DNA of 5,191 nucleotides from Thermodesulfobacteriota bacterium (GTDB taxonomy: Bacteria; Desulfobacterota; QYQD01). How positions within the stretch are numbered: the stretch's first letter is position 1; each line of letters begins with the position of its first letter. Position numbers and translations under genes: made by a program. Under the pieces are notes generated by a model. That model was not told the origin of the DNA. It did no database searches and saw only the letters and a list, made by a program, of their open reading frames with translations. The stretch covers positions 1-5,191 of the forward strand of contig JASEGX010000173.1 in NCBI GenBank assembly GCA_030017815.1, written 5' to 3'. Of this stretch, positions 1 to 4,398 are shown in pieces.

Positions 1-26
1 TGCATTTTACCTTGCATACGGAGATT

Positions 27-46
27 CCCCGCAGCTTGCTGCGGGG
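27..46. repeat. GC-rich palindrome, probable dispersed REP-like element
   Basis: A perfect 9-bp inverted repeat, CCCCGCAGC / GCTGCGGGG, is separated by only two bases (TT). Neither side is followed by a T-tract, so it does not look like an intrinsic terminator. The sequence style resembles REP-like palindromes scattered between genes in many Desulfobacterota-type genomes; that resemblance is from memory. It could still act as an mRNA 3'-end stabiliser for whatever gene lies left of the window. Confidence 0.6.
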
Positions 47-88
47 AGCTTCAATGTCCCTCAAGAAATTGTGCCGCAATGATGTAGC

Positions 89-107
89 CGCACCCTTTAG
101 GGGTGCG
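89..107. repeat. Second palindrome (CGCACCC / GGGTGCG)
   Basis: A 7-bp perfect inverted repeat at 89-95 and 101-107 closes a loop of five bases, and one T-G pair could extend it inward. It lies 43 bases after the first palindrome and ends 26 bases before the ribosome binding site of the binding-protein gene. The context GTAGCCGCACCC resembles another dispersed palindrome family I recall from environmental genomes. No T-tract follows in either direction. Confidence 0.55.
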
Positions 108-132
108 TAAATACACTTGAACGGCTTAGAAG

Positions 133-140
133 TAAGGAGT
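133..140 (+). promoter_or_regulatory. Ribosome binding site that decides the start of the binding-protein gene
   Basis: TAAGGAGT at 133-140 is a good Shine-Dalgarno sequence. It lies 10 bases before the ATG at 150 (followed by a second ATG at 153). The longer reading frame opens with TTG at 117, which has no such site, so the start at 150 is preferred. Confidence 0.7.
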
Positions 141-149
141 GTTCTTCTA

Positions 150-1283
150 ATGATGGTAAAATTTCTTACGCGGTGTCTGATGTTGTTTATGGTATTTGTC
201 GTCTCTATTACGCCCTCCACTACCATAGCGGCTGAGCCAATACGTATCGGCGTCTATCTGCCCATGACCGGGCCGGCCGCCGTCTATGGACAGGTGGCCT
301 GGAAAGGGCTGCAGATGGTGCACAAAGAGCGGCCTACCGTACTCGGACGACCGGTCCAGCTCATACTGGTTGATGATAAAAGCGATAAGGTGGAGGCGGC
401 CAATGCCGTCTTGCGGCTCATCGAAAAAGAGAGGGCCGTGGCTATAATCGGCGAGCTTACCAGCTCCAACACCCTCTCCGGCTCCCCCATAGCAGAGAAG
501 GCAAAGATCCCCATGGTTACCCCATGGGCTACCAATCCCCTGGTAACACAGAACCGCCAGTATATCTTCCGGGTCTGCTTTTCAGACCCCTTTCAGGGCT
601 ACGTGGCCGCAAAGTTTGCCCGTGAACATCTCAAGGCCCGTACGGCTGCAGTAATGATAGACATTAGCCAGGATTATTCAGTGGGCTTGTCTAATTTTTT
701 CATGCGGGAATTTACTAAAAGGGGAGGAAAGATCGTTATCAAGACGGCTTACCAAAGCGGCGACCTTGATTTCACGGCACAGTTGAGCAGTATAAGCGGT
801 ATGCGGCCTGACATTATCTATGTCCCCGGTTATTTTATGGAAGACGCCCTTATTGCCCGGCAGGCCCGCGAACTTGGCATTGCCTCGATTATAGTCTCCG
901 GCGATGCTGCGCAGGCCAATGAATTGATAAAGATCGGTGGGAAGGCCGTAGAAGGGCTGTATTTTACCACCCACTTCGATGAAAAAGGGGTTACCACAAA
1001 AACCGGCCGACTGTTTGTAAAAAAATTCCGTGAGATAAACAAGGATGCTCCGGACTCCGTGAGCGCCCTTTCCTACGATAGCTATAACTTCCTGCTCGAT
1101 GCCGTTGAAAGAGCCCGTTCTGCCCATCCCGAAAAGGTAAAAGACGCCCTGGCCAGGACAACCAATTTTGAGGGGGTAACCGGGAATATTGCTATAAAAG
1201 GCCGGGAGACCATCAAGCAGGCAGTAATACTAAAGGTGGAAGGCGGCGGGTTCAAATATATAACTACTATTCAGCCTCAGTAA
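150..1283 (+). CDS. ABC transporter periplasmic substrate-binding protein, branched-chain amino acid/amide (LivJ-like) type
   Basis: This is a 377-residue secreted binding protein of the type I periplasmic-binding fold (Peripla_BP_6/LivJ family), which captures a small solute in the periplasm and delivers it to an ABC permease. Residues 1-28 form a signal peptide: a Lys/Arg n-region, a hydrophobic stretch and an IAA/EP cleavage site. The mature protein opens with the family's IRIGVYLPMTGPAAVYG. A ligand-pocket-like segment follows at about 101-130 (GELTSSNT, then IPMVTPWATNP), then the hinge region DISQDYSVGL near 171-180, SGDLDFTAQL near 203-212 and the late FEGVTGNI signature near 340-347. 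Length is typical. No permease or ATPase genes lie nearby, so it is an orphan in this view. The ligand cannot be told from sequence; amino acids, amides, urea or aromatic acids are all used by this family. The TTG at 117 would add 11 residues but is poorly supported. Confidence 0.9.
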   Translation: MMVKFLTRCLMLFMVFVVSITPSTTIAAEPIRIGVYLPMTGPAAVYGQVAWKGLQMVHKERPTVLGRPVQLILVDDKSDKVEAANAVLRLIEKERAVAIIGELTSSNTLSGSPIAEKAKIPMVTPWATNPLVTQNRQYIFRVCFSDPFQGYVAAKFAREHLKARTAAVMIDISQDYSVGLSNFFMREFTKRGGKIVIKTAYQSGDLDFTAQLSSISGMRPDIIYVPGYFMEDALIARQARELGIASIIVSGDAAQANELIKIGGKAVEGLYFTTHFDEKGVTTKTGRLFVKKFREINKDAPDSVSALSYDSYNFLLDAVERARSAHPEKVKDALARTTNFEGVTGNIAIKGRETIKQAVILKVEGGGFKYITTIQPQ

Positions 1284-1403
1284 GGACCAAATTTACTCAC
1301 CTTATACACCTCGACCAGATATTCGCCGTGTTTGTTAGATAAAAAGCAGGGAATTCGTGAAAAGGAATGTCATCAAATGACAAATGAAGATGTGACCCCG
1401 CTA

Positions 1404-2573
1404 CTACACCCCATCCTTACTGGTATGGCAGATAAAGCAGCCGGTTCGAGCCGTGGTTCCTGTAGTACCGGCAATCATGCCGTCATAATCCCAGCGCAGG
1501 ATGTCTTTATAGGGGGTTCCGTGGGGACGGTGGCACGACAGACAAAAGACCTGGTCTGTACCGGGGGTGACAGTGCTTGAAGGACCGGTGTACCCACTCA
1601 AAACAGGCCGTGCTACAGGCGCCTCAGTACTATATGGGCCTATTGTTGTGCCATCCTGTGTGTTGTAAAGGCGATATTCTTTGTTGGTAGCAGCTGGTAG
1701 TGCGTAATTATTGGGATGTCTCAGCCATGGACTTGATGTCCCTACAAGCGAGGAGTCATGAAATTTCTGATGACAACCGCCGCAATAATCAGACATGGAG
1801 CGGTCTGCGTCATGTCCGCCACTCGTGCTAAGAACCCCTCCCTTATATTCATTATGGTCGGAACTGCTCTTGGTTCGTTCCCAGTCGGAATCCTCTATAC
1901 CCGATACGCCACCGGCGCTATGGTGAGACGAGCCATTGGCCAGGTATCTATAATAAACCGCTTTATGCGCATTACCCTTTTGTGTCACCCCGACAACAGG
2001 ACGCTCATCTTCACCATGGTGGTATGGATTATGGCAACTGGTACAGTCGGCTATCTTCGAATGGCATCCGTCACAGGGCGCGCCATTTTGTGCCTGCGTG
2101 GGAATACCAGGAGCCTCTGATAACTTTGTATCTTGCACAATACCCGGTATGGTCAGGACATTATGGCCGTATGACTCGCCGCTGTTTACCACCCAGTAAA
2201 AATTCCCCCCCGCAAGCTCAGTTCCAGTTGCTGGCGGCACGGTATTAAAGACCACCGGGATGTTTGAGGAGCCGAGGGTCTTGATAGTAGCGCTCCCCGT
2301 ATTGGAATGACAGCCCACACAGGTTCCACGTGTTAGAGCAGAAAATGGACCGGTTTCCGGTATGTTGCCAACTCCAGGCATGGGCGTGCCGCCCTGGCTG
2401 TTATGCATGGTGTGACAATTGACACATTCACCGATGACTTTGGCTAAGACAGGAGATGGAACGGCGAGAATATAAAAAACGAAAAGCAGGAAAATGGATA
2501 ATAAAAAAAAGCTTAGCCTGCTTAAGACCATTGATCTACGCTTCCATGCCATAGTTGTTATCCATGAGAACAT
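1404..2573 (-). CDS. Secreted seven-haem c-type cytochrome (OmcS-like motif order)
   Basis: This 389-residue exported multihaem cytochrome has seven CxxCH motifs, starting at residues 50, 85, 167, 177, 264, 344 and 379. At least twelve further histidines (such as H57, H137, H185, H186, H272, H286 and H351) are available as distal ligands, which allows bis-His coordination of every haem. A Lys/Arg-rich n-region and a hydrophobic segment (about 20-38) precede a signal cleavage site near PVLA/KV. Conserved blocks are CVNCHTMHNSQGG, GGNFYWV with GHNV, EDSDWE with DHNEYKG, SPWLRHP, CLSCHRPHG and a C-terminal CFICH. It is a paralogue of the gene transcribed just before it and probably shares its transcript. 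Compared with that partner it has one extra haem, because CDGCH and CTSCH lie only ten residues apart. The start is uncertain: ATG at 2573, 2552 (M8) and 2531 (M15) all keep the signal peptide, and none has a strong ribosome binding site. Electron transfer outside the inner membrane is expected; a filament role is inference. Confidence 0.93.
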   Translation of the reverse strand: MFSWITTMAWKRRSMVLSRLSFFLLSIFLLFVFYILAVPSPVLAKVIGECVNCHTMHNSQGGTPMPGVGNIPETGPFSALTRGTCVGCHSNTGSATIKTLGSSNIPVVFNTVPPATGTELAGGNFYWVVNSGESYGHNVLTIPGIVQDTKLSEAPGIPTQAQNGAPCDGCHSKIADCTSCHNPYHHGEDERPVVGVTQKGNAHKAVYYRYLANGSSHHSAGGVSGIEDSDWERTKSSSDHNEYKGGVLSTSGGHDADRSMSDYCGGCHQKFHDSSLVGTSSPWLRHPNNYALPAATNKEYRLYNTQDGTTIGPYSTEAPVARPVLSGYTGPSSTVTPGTDQVFCLSCHRPHGTPYKDILRWDYDGMIAGTTGTTARTGCFICHTSKDGV

Positions 2574-2583
2574 TTAACGGAGA

Positions 2584-2608
2584 GGGTGTGGGCCTGTGAC
2601 CCACACCC
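2584..2608 (-). promoter_or_regulatory. Intercistronic hairpin between the two cytochrome genes
   Basis: A perfect 9-bp stem (GGGTGTGGG with CCCACACCC) closes a 7-base loop and begins 12 bases after the stop codon of the upstream cytochrome. No run of T follows on the minus strand, so it is not a standard intrinsic terminator. A stem in this position commonly protects the upstream message from 3' exonucleases or partially limits read-through, giving unequal amounts of the two proteins. That role is inferred. Confidence 0.6.
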
Positions 2609-2620
2609 TATACCCAGTTA

Positions 2621-3664
2621 CTATCTCTGCTTGTTATGGCAACCAAGACAGCCATAGTGCAATCCACTACCGGCTGACTGGATGGCTGCAGTACCAGTAT
2701 CACCCGTAAGATAAGCAAATCTCAGGAGATCTTTATTCGCAGTTCCATGTGCCCGGTGGCATGACAGGCAGGTGGCATACTTCTTACCTGTAGTAACCAA
2801 TGCGTCAAAACCGAATGGATTATACTTGGCATCAACGTCGGTTTCCAGCGTATCCAGTTGCACGGTCCACTCGTTTGGCAATTTAACATCTGTGGGATGT
2901 CGATGCCAGGGCGAGGCGCTTCCCACATCGCTGTGGAACTGCCCGTGGCAGTTAGCGCAGAGTCTACTGACAGTATCATTGGTCGTGCCAGCCTTGTAGA
3001 TGTTGCGGGCTTTAGTAGCAGCAGAACGTGCGTATGATCCAGGAGGTGCCGACGTACCTGCAATCAGCGCCTTTTCGTAATCAGTAGCTCCGATGCCAGC
3101 TACACCAGTCACCGTTCCATTGTTATAAGCCCACAGGATGCGGTATACCGTTGGTGGTGCATGATGCCCGCCCTTTATGGCCCCCATCTCATCAAGTACC
3201 GACTGAGAACCATGGCAGCCGTTCGTCCCGGCACAGGATAGCCCGTTAGTATCGCCAGTATACCAATCGGGCGTTGCATTGTATCCCGGAGGTGCCGCCG
3301 TACTACCTAAGGAATGGGCTTTCCCCTGGTTAGCAGTTCCATCATCGGCTGGGAAGAAGCCACCCGCCAGACAATTATCGTCGTTGAATCCAGCCGTGGT
3401 GCTCTTGACAAAAGGATACAAGCCACTGCCGCCACTAGGTGTGGCCAACGGATCAGATAGGGTCGTCGTATGGCAACCCAGACAGGAACTCCGTACCAGC
3501 GCGCCCAAGGGTCCGGTGACCCCACCTAACATCATAGGGTCTCCACCCTGGCTATTGTGCATGGTATGGCAATTAACACATGGACCAGAAACTGCCGCCA
3601 GAACCATACTTCCCATGGCCAATACAAAGACCATAGACAGTAAACAAATTAATGCCTTTTTCAT
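2621..3664 (-). CDS. Secreted multihaem c-type cytochrome, five CxxCH plus one CX5CH site (OmcS-like motif order)
   Basis: This 347-residue exported cytochrome has a classic signal peptide (MKK, hydrophobic core, cleavage near VLAA/VS at residues 23-25). Canonical CxxCH motifs start at residues 29, 61, 236, 299 and 339. The third site, at residues 144-151, reads C-AGTNG-CH, with five residues between the cysteines instead of two. Nine other histidines (36, 117, 167, 168, 244, 254, 256, 306, 336) can serve as distal ligands. Blocks shared with the neighbouring paralogue are CVNCHTMHNSQGG, the YR-containing segment near 174, FH after the CANCH site, SPWHRHP, CLSCHRAHG and a final CLGCH. The six sites fall in the same order as I recall for Geobacter OmcS. 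It is the first large gene of the operon. AGGAGGTG at 3680-3673 lies eight bases before the ATG, fixing the start. The role is probably extracytoplasmic electron transfer; exact donor and acceptor are unknown. Confidence 0.93.
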   Translation of the reverse strand: MKKALICLLSMVFVLAMGSMVLAAVSGPCVNCHTMHNSQGGDPMMLGGVTGPLGALVRSSCLGCHTTTLSDPLATPSGGSGLYPFVKSTTAGFNDDNCLAGGFFPADDGTANQGKAHSLGSTAAPPGYNATPDWYTGDTNGLSCAGTNGCHGSQSVLDEMGAIKGGHHAPPTVYRILWAYNNGTVTGVAGIGATDYEKALIAGTSAPPGSYARSAATKARNIYKAGTTNDTVSRLCANCHGQFHSDVGSASPWHRHPTDVKLPNEWTVQLDTLETDVDAKYNPFGFDALVTTGKKYATCLSCHRAHGTANKDLLRFAYLTGDTGTAAIQSAGSGLHYGCLGCHNKQR

Positions 3665-3669
3665 TTTAC

Positions 3670-3717
3670 TTACACCTCCTTTCCTTTAGAAATTTTAAGT
3701 CTTGCTCTCGTATCCAT
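3670..3717 (-). CDS. Putative 15-residue leader peptide of the cytochrome operon
   Basis: The ATG at 3717 follows a strong ribosome binding site, GGAGG at 3730-3726, at a spacing of eight bases. It opens a 15-codon frame, MDTRARLKISKGKEV, ending with TAA at 3672-3670. The last codons contain the ribosome binding site of the cytochrome (AGGAGGTG, 3680-3673), and the stop lies only five bases before the cytochrome ATG. That arrangement suggests translational coupling. The peptide is strongly basic and has no cysteine, histidine, signal or membrane segment. A frame this short can occur by chance; the evidence is the strong, well-spaced ribosome binding site and the overlap. An alternative ATG at 3724 is too close to the GGAGG to be used well. 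Confidence 0.45.
   Translation of the reverse strand: MDTRARLKISKGKEV
3673..3680 (-). promoter_or_regulatory. Strong ribosome binding site of the first cytochrome
   Basis: Read on the minus strand, AGGAGGTG is a near-complete match to the 16S anti-Shine-Dalgarno sequence, eight bases before the ATG at 3664. It lies inside the final codons of the putative leader peptide. Confidence 0.8.
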
Positions 3718-3725
3718 AATACATA

Positions 3726-3731
3726 CCTCCT
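3726..3731 (-). promoter_or_regulatory. Second ribosome binding site upstream of the cytochrome (for the leader peptide)
   Basis: AGGAGG on the minus strand (read as GAGGAGGT across 3732-3725) lies about 60 bases upstream of the cytochrome start, too far to serve it. It has ideal spacing to the ATG at 3717, which is the main evidence for the leader peptide. Confidence 0.55.
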
Positions 3732-3736
3732 CAAAC

Positions 3737-3786
3737 TAGCGTTTAGCGTTTAGCAACTTACTGTATAGCGGTTAGGGCTTAGAAAA
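3737..3786 (-). repeat. Heptad repeat array 1 (GCTAAAC type), in the cytochrome leader
   Basis: On the plus strand, units beginning TAG recur every seven bases at 3737, 3744 and 3751. After an eight-base interruption they resume at 3766, 3773 and 3780. On the transcribed strand the clearest units read GCTAAAC. The array ends six bases before the GGAGG of the leader peptide, so it lies in the 5' untranslated region in sense orientation. Confidence 0.6.
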
Positions 3787-3804
3787 ATTTTAAAGTTCCT
3801 AACC
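3770..3804 (-). promoter_or_regulatory. Candidate hairpin in the cytochrome operon leader
   Basis: GGTTAGG and CCTAACC form a 7-bp perfect inverted repeat enclosing 21 AT-rich bases. One arm overlaps heptad array 1. It would be transcribed if the promoter at 3895-3866 is used, and it ends about 40 bases before the leader-peptide ribosome binding site. I see no match to a riboswitch I know, including the GEMM c-di-GMP class sometimes found before cytochrome genes. Confidence 0.35.
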
Positions 3805-3865
3805 TGCCCTGCCGATAAGCCAGTTGAGATAATTTTTACTCTTTTCCTTATTTAGGATAATAAAT

Positions 3866-3895
3866 ATTTTACAATAGAAAACAAGGCGAAGTCAA
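3866..3895 (-). promoter_or_regulatory. Sigma70-like promoter of the cytochrome operon
   Basis: On the minus strand, TTGACT (3895-3890) and TAAAAT (3871-3866) each match five of six consensus bases and are separated by 18 bases. A T-rich stretch lies just upstream. Transcription would start near 3859, leaving about 140 bases before the leader peptide and about 195 before the first cytochrome. Confidence 0.55.
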
Positions 3896-3908
3896 TGAAA
3901 AAAGAGCG

Positions 3909-3950
3909 CTTCAGCTATCAGCAATTAGCGATCAGCGTTCAGCTTAAAGC
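3909..3950. repeat. Heptad repeat array 2 (NNTCAGC / GCTGANN), upstream of the cytochrome promoter
   Basis: Six consecutive 7-bp units end in AGC on the plus strand (CTTCAGC, TATCAGC, AATTAGC, GATCAGC, GTTCAGC, TTAAAGC). On the cytochrome strand they read GCTGANN. The array ends about 14 bases upstream of the -35 element, where an activator site would be expected. It may equally be a dispersed simple repeat with no role here. Confidence 0.6.
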
Positions 3951-4033
3951 CTGTTTGTGACCTGATCTACAGCAAGTTCAATGCCAACAGACCCCCGAAA
4001 TATATAACTGGTTGATATAATTAGTATTTTGGT

Positions 4034-4059
4034 TAGCTATTGTTTGTAGCTATTGACTG
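4034..4059. repeat. 13-bp tandem direct repeat
   Basis: TAGCTATTGTTTG at 4034-4046 is followed directly by TAGCTATTGACTG at 4047-4059, with 11 of 13 bases identical. Each copy contains GCTATTG, close to the GCTR heptads found elsewhere in the region. It could be a small operator or a decayed piece of the same repeat family. Confidence 0.5.
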
Positions 4060-4130
4060 ATGTGGAAGTATTTTTCACATTAGAGAGGAAACAAAATGCC
4101 AATGTGGTATTTTGGTGCCCACTTATTAGC

Positions 4131-4154
4131 CACAGAGGACACAGAGCCACAGAG
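4131..4154. repeat. CACAGAG-type dispersed repeat fragment
   Basis: CACAGAG occurs three times, at 4131, 4140 and 4148, inside a short run that reads GCCACAGAGGACACAGAG and onward. I recall this phrase as a common intergenic repeat in Desulfobacterota- and Planctomycetes-like genomes. It is non-coding. Confidence 0.55.
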
Positions 4155-4167
4155 AAGAGAGAAATAC

Positions 4168-4226
4168 GAAATTCGAAGCACTAAATCCTAAACAAGCGCG
4201 AATGACAAAAATTCCAATATTCCAAT
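4168..4226. repeat. AT-rich dispersed repeat fragment ending in a perfect 8-bp tandem
   Basis: The stretch runs from GAAATTCGAAGCAC near 4168 through an A-rich part and ends with two perfect copies of ATTCCAAT (4211-4218 and 4219-4226). Similar phrases commonly follow CACAGAG-type repeats in environmental genomes, from memory. No coding signal is seen. Confidence 0.45.
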
Positions 4227-4282
4227 TACCCCTTAGAAACGGCGGGTTCCATAAAATAGGGAGTGCGCTGAATCATTTGATG

Positions 4283-4312
4283 TTGACAGAGTGTCCCAGC
4301 ATACCCTAAGAT
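4283..4312 (+). promoter_or_regulatory. Sigma70-like promoter of the lipoprotein gene
   Basis: A perfect -35 hexamer, TTGACA (4283-4288), is followed after 18 bases by TAAGAT (4307-4312), which matches four of six bases of the -10 consensus. Transcription would start near 4320, giving an untranslated leader of about 80 bases that contains heptad array 3. Confidence 0.5.
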
Positions 4313-4351
4313 TGTATAGGTGTTGGTATCCGGTAAGACTTTAACAATAAT

Positions 4352-4379
4352 CGCTACGCGCTACACCCTATACGCTATA
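4352..4379 (+). repeat. Heptad repeat array 3 (CGCTAYR), in the lipoprotein leader
   Basis: Four consecutive 7-bp units (CGCTACG, CGCTACA, CCCTATA, CGCTATA) end three bases before the AAAGGAG ribosome binding site. Read in the sense of the downstream gene they carry the same GCTA anchor and the same position relative to the ribosome binding site as array 1 has in the cytochrome leader. Confidence 0.6.
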
Positions 4380-4398
4380 TTCAAAGGAGTAACAGCTT

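Larger units (their letters stand above)
3718..4398. other. Divergent intergenic region with promoters and repeats, no protein gene recognised beyond the leader peptide
   Basis: This 680-base stretch separates the minus-strand cytochrome operon from the plus-strand lipoprotein. It is AT-rich in its middle part and holds both promoters, three heptad arrays, a 13-bp direct repeat and fragments of low-complexity dispersed repeats. I found no tRNA-like structure, no known riboswitch and no intrinsic terminator. The only reading frame with a passable ribosome binding site (4096-4188, +) runs through repeat sequence and was rejected. Confidence 0.8.

Noticed and set aside
27..46. Resemblance to a type I-E CRISPR repeat (TTCCCCGC stem GCGGGGA)
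   Set aside because: Only one copy is present, with no spacer-sized periodic recurrence and no cas gene, so it is treated as a dispersed palindrome.
678..1127. Minus-strand 149-codon frame inside the binding-protein gene
   Set aside because: It is a shadow of a well-supported LivJ-like gene. The translation is unlike any family I know and no ribosome binding site was noted.
1284..1403. Bidirectional terminator between the converging genes, including a small TGTCAT / ATGACA palindrome at 1368-1382
   Set aside because: The stem is only six pairs, AT-containing and without a T-tract, so it is too weak to call.
1332..2248. Plus-strand frames opposite the second cytochrome (1332-1580, 1758-2120, 1982-2248)
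   Set aside because: They lie antisense to seven in-frame CxxCH motifs and have no coherent domain; these are shadows.
3665..3865. Possible GEMM (c-di-GMP) riboswitch in the long cytochrome leader
   Set aside because: These riboswitches do occur before multihaem cytochrome genes, but I could not find the conserved GCAAAGC core or the paired hairpins of that class.
4053..4081. TTGACT at 4053-4058 as a second plus-strand promoter
   Set aside because: No acceptable -10 hexamer occurs at 16-18 bases spacing, and no credible gene begins shortly downstream.
4096..4188. Plus-strand 30-codon frame beginning MPMWYFGAHLLATEDTE with a GAGG at 4085-4088
   Set aside because: Most of it translates the CACAGAG-type and AT-rich intergenic repeats. 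The ATEDTE string is a familiar artefact of translating that repeat, so the frame is most likely spurious despite the passable ribosome binding site.
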